Source: Firmicutes bacterium UBA994 (GTDB taxonomy: Bacteria > Bacillota > UBA994). Taken from it: a stretch of 21,814 bases of DNA. Shown here piece after piece: positions 1-5,739 of the stretch (its first letter is position 1; the number at the start of each line of letters is the position of its first letter). Location of the stretch: assembly GCA_002292025.1 (NCBI GenBank), contig DBBC01000082.1, positions 1,461-23,274 of the forward strand. Reading direction: 5' to 3'. A program made the translations under genes and the position numbers. The notes under the pieces were generated by a model, which was given only the letters and a program-made list of their open reading frames with translations, was not told the origin of the DNA and did not search any database.

Positions 1-45
1 CCCCATAACGACTGTGATGGTTGCAAGCAACACTACTCCTTTCAT
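1..45 (-). CDS. possible 5' end of an exported or membrane protein (partial)
   Basis: An open frame starts with ATG at 45 and runs off the window after 15 codons without a stop (MKGVVLLATITVVMG). It looks like the start of a signal peptide or membrane segment: one Lys followed by a hydrophobic run. Only a weak AGGA lies upstream of the ATG. An AAAGGAG inside the frame could instead serve the in-frame GTG or TTG at codons 5 and 6. In Bacillus the cell-wall amidase gene cwlD lies a little downstream of rpsI, so an envelope protein here would fit, but 15 residues cannot identify it. Confidence 0.3.
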   Translation of the reverse strand, partial: MKGVVLLATITVVMG

Positions 46-136
46 GCAGTCCTAGATTGCGCCGCGTTTAGGGGCGTGATAGTTCCTGCAGCGCGTGGCC
101 ATGAGTAATGAGAACATGCGGCTAGGATTATGCTGC

Positions 137-532
137 TTACTCTCTAGAACCGCTGCGTGCTACCGCTTGAATTGCTTGCCGAAGGACAGGGCCTAAGAGC
201 AAGTAGATTACCCATAGTCCAACGGCAGCCAAAAACACGGTCCAGAGCAGTTCAGCATTGACGCCGAGTCTGATCAGGATAAACACTAAGACCAGAGGCA
301 AAATGGGGAGGGTTGCTAGTTCGCGTACGTTAAACTGCGCTTTAGCGCCCTCCTCGTTGTGCGTAGCGTTAATCCAGCGCAGTGTAAGCACAAACAGGCG
401 GACAATGCTGACGCCTAGTGCCGCTCCGACCGTCAAGAGCCATTGATCTCTGACACCAGCAAGCATCAAGCCTGCCACCCACGCCATGTAATGGATTAAT
501 TCTCGATTGCGTGGATTCTGTAATATCTTCAA
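137..532 (-). CDS. small hydrophobic membrane protein of unknown function, about four transmembrane segments
   Basis: I do not recognise the family. The start is placed at a TTG (530-532) because AAGGAGG lies seven bases upstream; the longer reading from 619 has no such site. The protein is then 131 aa. Hydrophobic stretches are seen at roughly residues 12-26, 29-50, 72-90 and 94-116, with Arg/Lys-rich ends and a short polar loop (NATHNEEGAKAQ) between segments 2 and 3, so an inner-membrane location is likely. There is no signal-peptide cleavage motif and no obvious catalytic motif. It lies about 0.2 kb downstream of rpsI, beyond the rpsI terminator, and has its own candidate promoter at 611-641, so it is probably a separate transcript. 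Confidence 0.7.
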   Translation of the reverse strand: MKILQNPRNRELIHYMAWVAGLMLAGVRDQWLLTVGAALGVSIVRLFVLTLRWINATHNEEGAKAQFNVRELATLPILPLVLVFILIRLGVNAELLWTVFLAAVGLWVIYLLLGPVLRQAIQAVARSGSRE

Positions 533-569
533 GCGAGAACCTCCTTGAATGGTAAAACTTGTTGCACCC

Positions 570-581
570 CCTCCCGGGAGG
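570..581. repeat. 12-bp GC-rich perfect palindrome in the leader of the membrane-protein gene
   Basis: CCTCCCGGGAGG is perfectly self-complementary. It lies in the predicted untranslated leader of the 137-532 gene, about 25-35 bases before its Shine-Dalgarno. On the minus-strand RNA one arm reads ACCTCC, which could also pair with the GGAGGT of that gene's ribosome binding site. This could be a protein site, a leader hairpin or chance. Confidence 0.35.
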
Positions 582-610
582 TGTGGCGCCTGTAGTGATA
601 TACCTGCTAT

Positions 611-641
611 ATTATACACAACATTTGCGCTTAGTGGTTAA
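611..641 (-). promoter_or_regulatory. candidate sigma-A promoter for the 137-532 gene
   Basis: On the minus strand there is a perfect TATAAT (611-616). The only reasonable -35 is TTAACC (636-641), with a long 19-base spacer, so the -10 is strong and the -35 weak. It lies between the rpsI terminator and the membrane-protein gene. The predicted leader is about 70 nt. Confidence 0.45.
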
Positions 642-681
642 TTTTACCCTACAGATGCTTGCCTATGGATATCTATTACCC

Positions 682-722
682 AAAATAAAAAGTTCTCCTT
701 TCGGCGTGAGAGGAGAACTTTT
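682..722 (-). terminator. intrinsic terminator of the rplM-rpsI operon
   Basis: AAAAGTTCTCCT (688-699) pairs perfectly with AGGAGAACTTTT (711-722): a 12-bp stem with an 11-base loop. On the minus-strand transcript it is followed by TTTTTATTTT. It starts about 30 bases after the rpsI stop codon, as expected for a Rho-independent terminator. Confidence 0.93.
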
Positions 723-750
723 GCGGTTTATCGCGTCACTTTTGCTTTGT

Positions 751-1143
751 TTAGCGTTTGGAGAACTGTGGAGCGCGGCGAGCCTTTTTGAGGCCGTACT
801 TCTTGCGCTCGACCATGCGCGGGTCACGCGTCAGCAGCCCGGCTTTCTTGAGCACGGGGCGCGCCTCTGGGTTTTGCAGCGTCAAGGCGCGGGCGATGCC
901 GTGCCGGATGGCACCGGCTTGGCCGGAAACGCCGCCTCCGTGCACGGAGGCTATTACGTCGTAGTTGCCGACGGTATTGGTGAGGACGAGAGGTTGACGG
1001 ACGATGAGCTTAAGTGTTTCCAGCCCAAAGTAGGCGTCAATCGGCTTCTTGTTGATGACAATGCTGCCGGAGCCGGGGAGCAAACGCACCCTTGCTACCG
1101 CAGTTTTTCTGCGACCTGTTCCGCGAAACTGTAGCTTGGTCAT
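751..1143 (-). CDS. rpsI: 30S ribosomal protein S9
   Basis: S9 is a small-subunit protein whose basic C-terminal tail reaches the P-site tRNA. The 130-aa length is normal. Recognisable parts are the N-terminal GTGRRKTAVARVRL, the central GNYDVIASVHGGGVSGQAGA with GIARAL, and the C-terminal RDPRMVERKKYGLKKAR ending in SKR, the universal Lys-Arg end. The ATG has AGGAGG seven bases upstream. It lies 16 bases after rplM, the standard L13-S9 pair, and is followed by a strong terminator, so it is the last gene of a two-gene operon. Confidence 0.98.
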   Translation of the reverse strand: MTKLQFRGTGRRKTAVARVRLLPGSGSIVINKKPIDAYFGLETLKLIVRQPLVLTNTVGNYDVIASVHGGGVSGQAGAIRHGIARALTLQNPEARPVLKKAGLLTRDPRMVERKKYGLKKARRAPQFSKR

Positions 1144-1159
1144 TCCTTAACCTCCTCTC

Positions 1160-1597
1160 CTAGCCTCTGATGGTCCATACCGCGGGTTGTTGAGCGGCGT
1201 GGGGGTGTTCCGGCCCACGATAGACTTTGACTTTTTTGCCTTGCGTGCGCCCGAGAGTGTTATGGGGCAACATGCCCTTAATAGCCTTCTCAATTACGAA
1301 CTCGGGCTTGGTACGCATTAGCTCCGCGTAAGGAGTGGCACGAAAACCACCGGGGTAACCGGAATGCCGGTAATATTTTTTGTCGGCCAGTTTATTGCCG
1401 GTCAGCTGCACTTTTTCGGCGTTAACAACAATAACAAAATCGCCTGTATCAAGGTGCGGCGTAAACTCGGGCTTTGTCTTACCGCGCAAAATAGCGGCAA
1501 CCTCGCTGGCAAGGCGTCCGAGTGACTGGCCGGTAGCGTCAACTACCCACCATTTGCGTTCTACCTCTCCTGGCTTGGCGATATATGTGCTGCGCAT
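1160..1597 (-). CDS. rplM: 50S ribosomal protein L13
   Basis: L13 binds 23S rRNA early in large-subunit assembly. The start is set at the ATG at 1597, which has TAGGAGGG a few bases upstream and gives the family start MRSTYIAKPGEVERKWWVVDA. A longer reading to 1654 would run into the leader. The protein is 145 aa (usual 142-148), with LGRLASEVAAILRGKTKPEFTPH and the C-terminal KVYRGPEHPHAAQQP. First gene of the rplM-rpsI operon, with its own sigma-A promoter at 1669-1697. Firmicutes usually place rplM just after truA, but here the amino-sugar island separates them. Confidence 0.98.
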   Translation of the reverse strand: MRSTYIAKPGEVERKWWVVDATGQSLGRLASEVAAILRGKTKPEFTPHLDTGDFVIVVNAEKVQLTGNKLADKKYYRHSGYPGGFRATPYAELMRTKPEFVIEKAIKGMLPHNTLGRTQGKKVKVYRGPEHPHAAQQPAVWTIRG

Positions 1598-1638
1598 GGG
1601 TTCCCTCCTACAAGATGGCATATTGGACACGCGTTCGG

Positions 1639-1663
1639 GCGGTTCGGGGCTCAATCGAACCGC
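1639..1663 (-). promoter_or_regulatory. hairpin at the 5' end of the rplM mRNA, candidate L13 leader
   Basis: GCGGTTCG (1639-1646) and CGAACCGC (1656-1663) form a perfect 8-bp stem with a 9-base loop. The predicted transcription start, six to seven bases after the -10 box, falls at about 1662, so the hairpin sits at the very 5' end of the transcript. Firmicutes are known to have an L13 leader RNA (Rfam) upstream of rplM. This hairpin is in the right place, but I cannot check the covariance model, and it may only be a 5' stabilising stem. Confidence 0.5.
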
Positions 1664-1668
1664 AAAAC

Positions 1669-1697
1669 ATTCTATCCTGCCCCAGCGGGCTTGTCAA
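1669..1697 (-). promoter_or_regulatory. sigma-A promoter of rplM-rpsI
   Basis: On the minus strand there is a perfect -35 TTGACA (1692-1697), a spacer of exactly 17 bases and -10 TAGAAT (1669-1674, five of six). The predicted leader is about 65 nt. It gives rplM-rpsI independent expression. Confidence 0.88.
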
Positions 1698-1803
1698 TGC
1701 CCATAGAGGGGTGCGTCTATAAGCAGTAGTGCAGAATAGGTGACCAAAATTGTCGCCAGACTCCCCGTCTCCTCATTCTCCTCCACAGCTTTAACCCCCA
1801 CCG

Positions 1804-1847
1804 CCTGCAGGCAAGACGCGGATAGCGTCTTGCCTGTCGAAAGCAGG
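1804..1847. other. long inverted repeat downstream of the GntR gene, probable hairpin or operon end
   Basis: CAGGCAAGACGC (1808-1819) and GCGTCTTGCCTG (1825-1836) form a perfect 12-bp stem with a 5-base loop. CCTGC (1804-1808) and GCAGG (1843-1847) allow a partly alternative outer stem. It starts about 48 bases after the gntR stop and lies before the rplM promoter. That suits the end of the PTS operon, but neither strand has a proper T-tract after the stem, so a classical intrinsic terminator is not clearly shown. Confidence 0.5.
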
Positions 1848-1884
1848 GGTAGTCTACAGGCTCTCGGAAGGTATTCTTGTGCAA

Positions 1885-2643
1885 TTACTTGCCCATTCTT
1901 ACCATGAACTTATAGCGGTCAGCCCGATATAGGGAACGAACAAACTCCATCGGAGTGTCCTCGTGGTCAAGCGTAACCCTTTCTCTTTGCAGCACAGGCG
2001 AACCGTAATGTATCTTAAGCAACGCGGCTTCCTTAACCGTTGCTAACCGAGCCTCTAGGGTTTCCATGGCAACTGTCGGCGTAACGCGGTAATATACCCG
2101 TAAAATCTCGTAAAGCGATTTATAAGCCAGTTCCTTGTTTCGCAGCAGAAAACCGGGGAAACGAGCGGCGGGCAGGTGTGACATCTCTAGTGCCATTGGC
2201 TCTACGTCGGCTAATCTCAGCCTCTCAATCGCAATTACAGGTTCGTCGAGCGACATCCCTAACGCCTGACTTACTCTCTTATCTGCGGGGACGATTTGTA
2301 GCTCGAGAAGTTTCGTGGCTGGTATAAAGCCCCTGCTGATCATGTCCTCAGTAAAACTTGTCAGCTTGTTCAGTCCCTGCTCAACTTTCTGTCGAGCGAC
2401 ATAGGTCCCTAGTCCACGCCTACGCATTAAGACCCCGTCACTAACCAGCTCACCGATGGCCTGCCGTACTGTGAGCCTGTTTACGTTTAGACTTTCCGCC
2501 ATTTCCCGTTCTGACGGAAGCTTCTCTAAAGGACGTAACTGTCCACACTCGACGGCCTTTCTTAGGCTCTCCATAATTTGAGAATAGAGGGGAATCGGGC
2601 TATCGCCATCGAGCTTTATTCTGGCACAGAAATCCACATTCAC
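1885..2643 (-). CDS. GntR-family (HutC/NagR type) transcriptional regulator of the amino-sugar locus
   Basis: The N-terminal winged helix-turn-helix spans about residues 10-80: PLYSQIMESLRKAV, then LPSEREMAESLNVNRLTVRQ and the wing RRRGLGTYVA. The UTRA effector domain covers about 95-250 and binds small ligands, sugar phosphates in NagR/DasR. The start is a GTG at 2643, seven bases after GGAGG; the in-frame ATG at 2670 lacks a site. This gives 252 aa, normal for the family. It is the last gene of the EIIA-EIIB-SIS-EIIC operon, 48 bases after EIIC. The site at 5605-5620 between the divergent arms matches the DasR/NagR operator, so I infer it represses both arms until GlcNAc-6-P or GlcN-6-P accumulates. 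The effector is inferred from family knowledge. Confidence 0.9.
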   Translation of the reverse strand: MNVDFCARIKLDGDSPIPLYSQIMESLRKAVECGQLRPLEKLPSEREMAESLNVNRLTVRQAIGELVSDGVLMRRRGLGTYVARQKVEQGLNKLTSFTEDMISRGFIPATKLLELQIVPADKRVSQALGMSLDEPVIAIERLRLADVEPMALEMSHLPAARFPGFLLRNKELAYKSLYEILRVYYRVTPTVAMETLEARLATVKEAALLKIHYGSPVLQRERVTLDHEDTPMEFVRSLYRADRYKFMVRMGK

Positions 2644-2691
2644 ACTTTTGCCTCCCGATTTAAGTAACACCGCCTGCCCAAAGCGAAATTA

Positions 2692-3978
2692 TCAGGGGAT
2701 GAGGCCTACGATCAACCCTTTAATAATGGCCCAGAGCGAGAAGTCATTTCCTCCGAAAATAAGCATCCAATCGGCGACGGTAGTGCGCAGGAAAGGAATA
2801 GAGAACCCAAGCAGCATAACCATCACTACGCCTGTGACTGCGGAGCCGATAATCGCCCCGCGACGCCCGCCCGTTGCGTTACCAATAATTGATGCCGTGC
2901 CAATCTCAAAGAATGCGGTGATGGTAAGCGGCGCCAAGACGAATGGGAAGAACCCGGTTACAGCGAACAATACGATGGCTGCAGTCGAAGTAAACATCGA
3001 CACGACAAATCCAATAATCAAGGCATTTGGCGCGTACGGGAACAGCAGCGGGCAATCAAGCGCGGGTATGGCATTCGGTATTAGTCTCTCTTGAATGCCA
3101 GTAAAGGCTGGAACAATCTCCGCAATCATCATCCGTACCCCAAGTAGCATAACAGTTAGACCTGCTCCAAAAGTGATGCCTTGCAGGAACAGAAAGGAAA
3201 ATACTTTGCTTGGCGAGGCTATGTCAAATGTTTCTAAAACACTCTGACCGGAGAAAGCAACTACAATCATCATTACGGCATAGACTAGAACCACTGTTAT
3301 GGAGGAAACGATAGAAATTTCCTTTAAGAATGATAGGGATTTGGGGAACTTAATGTCTTCTGTCGACTGCGATTTATCCCCAAACCACTTGCCTAGGTAT
3401 CCGGAAATAAGAGACAAACCAATAGTCGGGTGCCCCAAGGTAAAAGAATCATCACCTATAACAAGCTTCACGAAAGGTCGGATAAGATTGGGGAATAGAA
3501 TCATATACAGCGCGGTAAACAATGTTGACGAAATGATTAGAGAAGTGCCGGTCAAGCCTGCGTCTACTCCGGCCGCGACAAAAATAAACGGGAACCAATA
3601 CAACATATGCCCTGTCAAAAAAACGGACTTCCACTTAGTAAAACGAGCAAACAAGAGGTTTAGAGCAAACGCGGATACCATGGCTATCCCGATCGTCGAG
3701 CCGTACTCCGCCATGAAGGCCGTAGCGCCCATGGACTGAATCGGTTCTCCGGTTTCTGCTTTAAAAATCCCGAAAGCTCCCATCAGTGGAAGAATCGCGC
3801 CGATGAGTACTCCTACCCCTTCCTGCAAAATCACTACCCCAACTGTAGTTTTCAGTGTCCCCGCTAGCACCTCAGTAAACTTCTTCTTCTGCAACAGCAA
3901 GCCAAAAAGAGCGATAAGCGACAAGAAAATTGGTGCACTGCCGAAGATCTCGTTGATGATGAAGTCTAATACTGCCAT
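2692..3978 (-). CDS. PTS sugar transporter EIIC, UlaA/SgaT (ascorbate-family) type
   Basis: A membrane permease of 428 aa with about ten or more hydrophobic segments. It has the features of the UlaA/SgaT family: an N-terminal FIINEIFGSAPIFLSLIALFGLLLQKK, the region KTTVGVVILQEGVGVL, GHPTIGLSLISGYLGKW in the middle, and AFFEIGTASIIGNATGGRRGA near the end. It would carry the sugar across the membrane while phospho-EIIB phosphorylates it. The ATG has AGGAGG eight to nine bases upstream. The neighbours EIIA, EIIB and a SIS protein upstream and GntR downstream share its operon. The family is named for ascorbate, but the ula catabolic genes (ulaD, E, F, G) are absent, and nagA/nagB under the same operator point to an amino sugar. 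The substrate is inference. Confidence 0.9.
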   Translation of the reverse strand: MAVLDFIINEIFGSAPIFLSLIALFGLLLQKKKFTEVLAGTLKTTVGVVILQEGVGVLIGAILPLMGAFGIFKAETGEPIQSMGATAFMAEYGSTIGIAMVSAFALNLLFARFTKWKSVFLTGHMLYWFPFIFVAAGVDAGLTGTSLIISSTLFTALYMILFPNLIRPFVKLVIGDDSFTLGHPTIGLSLISGYLGKWFGDKSQSTEDIKFPKSLSFLKEISIVSSITVVLVYAVMMIVVAFSGQSVLETFDIASPSKVFSFLFLQGITFGAGLTVMLLGVRMMIAEIVPAFTGIQERLIPNAIPALDCPLLFPYAPNALIIGFVVSMFTSTAAIVLFAVTGFFPFVLAPLTITAFFEIGTASIIGNATGGRRGAIIGSAVTGVVMVMLLGFSIPFLRTTVADWMLIFGGNDFSLWAIIKGLIVGLIP

Positions 3979-4002
3979 TCTTTATCCTCCTCCTGAGTGT
4001 CA

Positions 4003-4016
4003 CAGGCTATAGCCTG
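4003..4016. repeat. 14-bp perfect palindrome between the SIS gene and EIIC
   Basis: CAGGCTATAGCCTG is fully self-complementary and lies in the 49-base gap between the SIS-gene stop and the EIIC start, about 10 bases before the EIIC Shine-Dalgarno. It could form a 5-bp stem with a TATA loop, such as a small processing hairpin. There is no T-tract, so it is not a terminator. Confidence 0.4.
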
Positions 4017-4027
4017 ATGCCTCCAAA

Positions 4028-4771
4028 TTAAAGACTACTGATGCGGTCCTTGTACTCTTGAAAATATGACGCATTACGCTTGTCACCAGTTTCCGTATTA
4101 GCGCTGGTCCATATGGGGGGTTTATGCCCTGCCCTACTCAGGTTTTCGACGGTTTGCGCCGTTATGGCTTGGAGAATCGCTATCCCTAGGACAGATGAGG
4201 TGGCTGAGAATTTTGGTTCTACCCCTTCGATGGATAGGCATGCATCCCCATGGTGGCACTTTAGATCAATGGTAATGTCGGCAAAGTCTTTAAGGTGCTT
4301 GCCACTACTGTGGCGCGAGGGAAGACTGTCGCTAAAGGACTTGCTGGTTATCGCCACTACCGGCATCCCCATCTCCTTGGCGGCGATTGCCATTTCTACA
4401 ACCGAACCATTGCGACCCGAAACAGAAACGACGATTAAGGCATCATGGGGCGTAACATGCTCCAGCTCAAGATAGGGTCGAGCAAAGCCCTCTATCCGCT
4501 CAAAAATCGTTGAGAGCTTAGCCACCGGCGTAATGGAGAGATGTGGCAGAAGCAAGGGGTTCACCGGAACGAGACCGCCTGAGCGATAGAACATTTCCAT
4601 GGCAAAGATTTGCCCGTGACCGCTTCCGAAAACGTGGATTAGGCCATCATTAATGACGACCCGACTAAGAAGGGCCGCTGCCTTGCCAATCGCGTGAGCT
4701 TCTTCTTCCTCGGTCAGAAGGAGTTGTCGGTTGATTTCACGAAAATACTCGACCATCTTTTGACTACCCAT
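4028..4771 (-). CDS. SIS-domain phosphosugar-binding protein, UPF0309 type
   Basis: 247 aa, consistent with the single-SIS-domain UPF0309 group. The conserved parts seen are IHVFGSGHGQIFAMEMFYRSGG (about residues 45-66), LIVVSVSGRNGSVVEMA (about 112-128), MPVVAITS, the SLPSRHSSGKHL stretch and CLSIEGVEP. SIS domains bind phosphorylated sugars and often isomerise them; no reaction is firmly known for this group. The ATG overlaps the EIIB stop by one base (TAATG), indicating translational coupling. Its place between EIIB and EIIC suggests it acts on the imported sugar phosphate, or senses it, before NagA and NagB. It lacks the MurQ etherase signature, so MurNAc-6-P etherase is unlikely. Confidence 0.85.
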   Translation of the reverse strand: MGSQKMVEYFREINRQLLLTEEEEAHAIGKAAALLSRVVINDGLIHVFGSGHGQIFAMEMFYRSGGLVPVNPLLLPHLSITPVAKLSTIFERIEGFARPYLELEHVTPHDALIVVSVSGRNGSVVEMAIAAKEMGMPVVAITSKSFSDSLPSRHSSGKHLKDFADITIDLKCHHGDACLSIEGVEPKFSATSSVLGIAILQAITAQTVENLSRAGHKPPIWTSANTETGDKRNASYFQEYKDRISSL

Positions 4772-5079
4772 TAGGCACCATATTCCTTAACGAATTGCAG
4801 CACTTTTGCTTCGATTTCCGCCTTATTAACAAAACTGTCTATGACAATTACCGGGCACTTCGCCTTGGGAGTGAGAAACTCGGCTAATTCCCTTGAGGTG
4901 AAAATAACGTCACACTCAGTCGAAGTCGACGAACCCACATCACCAGCAAACACACTAGCGGCCACCCCATGGTGGCGGAAGGCCTGATCCAGCTTCATTT
5001 TGAGCAATGTAGAAGAGCCCACTCCAAAACCGCACACCGCTTGAACCTTAAACTCTTTCACAACCTCTTCCCCTTCCAT
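4771..5079 (-). CDS. PTS EIIB component, lactose/ascorbate (SgaB) fold
   Basis: A small cytoplasmic phosphocarrier of 102 aa. VQAVCGFGVGSSTLLKMKL near the N-terminus contains the phosphorylated Cys (C16) of the SgaB/UlaB type, which takes phosphate from EIIA and passes it to the sugar in EIIC. The rest (AGDVGSSTSTECDVIFTSRELAE, CPVIVIDSFVNKAEIE) fits the fold. The ATG at 5077-5079 directly follows the EIIA stop (TAAATG), with GGAGG four bases upstream. A GTG at codon 7 (5061), preceded by AAGGGGA, would give a start more like other family members, so the first six residues are uncertain. The gene overlaps the SIS gene by one base. Confidence 0.92.
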   Translation of the reverse strand: MEGEEVVKEFKVQAVCGFGVGSSTLLKMKLDQAFRHHGVAASVFAGDVGSSTSTECDVIFTSRELAEFLTPKAKCPVIVIDSFVNKAEIEAKVLQFVKEYGA

Positions 5080-5568
5080 TTACCCTCCGGCACCAGTGTC
5101 GCTGAGCAGGACGTAAAGCGCATCAATGTCTTCAGCGTTTGCCAAAGCCTGTACCACTTCATCGTCGGCCAGAATAGAGGCTAACTCCGCTAAATTCTCT
5201 ATGTGTTGATGCGACTCACGGGAACAAAGCCCAAAGAGCAATCTCACCGGGTCGTTATGACTGCCAAACGATACAGGTGTTTTGCAGATTACCAGAGCGA
5301 TATCATCGGCTAAGACTGATTCGCTCGGTTGTGCGTGAGCCAAGGCAATGCTAGGAGCTATTACGAAGTACGGGCCAAATTGCTCGTAGCTTCGAAAGAT
5401 GTCTTCTACATACTGCGGCTTTATGCTGCCACAGTCTAACAGCAACTGCCCAATCACTAAGAGCGCCTCTTTTGGGTTCATTGGCTCGCGACATATTCGC
5501 AGATTTTCTTTACGTATACGCACTATCCTGCAATCCTTCCTAGCCTTTACTTTATCTGGATTAACCAA
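5080..5568 (-). CDS. PTS EIIA component, fructose/mannitol (type 2) fold
   Basis: A cytoplasmic phosphocarrier of up to 162 aa. The phospho-accepting histidine lies in IAPSIALAHAQP (H78 from the chosen start), preceded by GQLLLDCGSIKPQYVEDIF and followed by PVRLLFGLCSRESHQHIENLAELASIL, as in EIIA-2 domains. It takes phosphate from HPr and gives it to EIIB. First gene of the minus arm. The start is a TTG at 5568 with AAGGA four bases upstream and a predicted leader of only about 25 nt. A GTG at 5523 (147 aa) would match the family length better, so the N-terminus is unsure. The stop directly abuts the EIIB start. Confidence 0.9.
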   Translation of the reverse strand: MVNPDKVKARKDCRIVRIRKENLRICREPMNPKEALLVIGQLLLDCGSIKPQYVEDIFRSYEQFGPYFVIAPSIALAHAQPSESVLADDIALVICKTPVSFGSHNDPVRLLFGLCSRESHQHIENLAELASILADDEVVQALANAEDIDALYVLLSDTGAGG

Positions 5569-5586
5569 TGCATCCTTGTTGTCGGA

Positions 5587-5615
5587 TTGTGCTCATTTTG
5601 TTATACTGGTATAGA
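5587..5615 (+). promoter_or_regulatory. candidate promoter of nagA-nagB (plus arm)
   Basis: TTGTGC (5587-5592), a 17-base spacer and TATAGA (5610-5615). The -10 lies inside the GntR operator, so bound regulator would block it. The predicted leader to nagA is about 115 nt. A weaker pair further on (TTGCAT 5642-5647, AACAAT 5665-5670) is an alternative; there the operator would lie upstream instead of within the promoter. Confidence 0.5.
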
Positions 5616-5627
5616 CCACTAGACCAA
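5600..5627 (-). promoter_or_regulatory. candidate promoter of the EIIA-EIIB-SIS-EIIC-gntR operon (minus arm)
   Basis: On the minus strand: TTGGTC (5622-5627), a 16-base spacer and TATAAC (5600-5605). The operator fills the spacer almost exactly, a classic repressor position. The -35 is poor, so the promoter may be weak. Confidence 0.55.
5605..5620. promoter_or_regulatory. GntR/NagR-DasR type operator between the divergent arms
   Basis: ACTGGTATAGACCACT differs at one base from the DasR-responsive element ACTGGTCTAGACCACT known from actinobacteria, and resembles NagR/YvoA sites of Bacillus. The core TGGTATAGACCA (5607-5618) is nearly palindromic. A second half site, TAGACCA (5620-5626), follows as a direct copy of 5612-5618, suggesting an extended or doubled site. 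It overlaps the predicted -10 of the plus arm and the spacer of the minus arm. The obvious binder is the HutC-type regulator encoded at 1885-2643. Confidence 0.85.
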
Positions 5628-5739
5628 TGATACATTTCTACTTGCATTTTGCCATTCCTGCTTCAACAATTACTTTTTTTTAACTTTTTACAGCCTCCAG
5701 CTAGTCTCGGTGCGCAATCCATATAGGAGAGATGCTTCT

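Noticed and set aside
559..1134. 191-codon open frame on the plus strand across rpsI
   Set aside because: It lies opposite rpsI and its terminator, has no Shine-Dalgarno, and codes for no recognisable protein. It is a shadow of the S9 gene.
2692..3978. Ascorbate as substrate of the EIIC
   Set aside because: Only the family name supports it. No ulaD, ulaE, ulaF or ulaG homologue is present and the operator and partner genes are of the nag type.
4028..4771. MurNAc-6-phosphate etherase (MurQ) as identity of the SIS protein
   Set aside because: It has a single SIS domain of 247 aa with UPF0309 motifs and lacks the MurQ glycine-rich signature and the C-terminal part.
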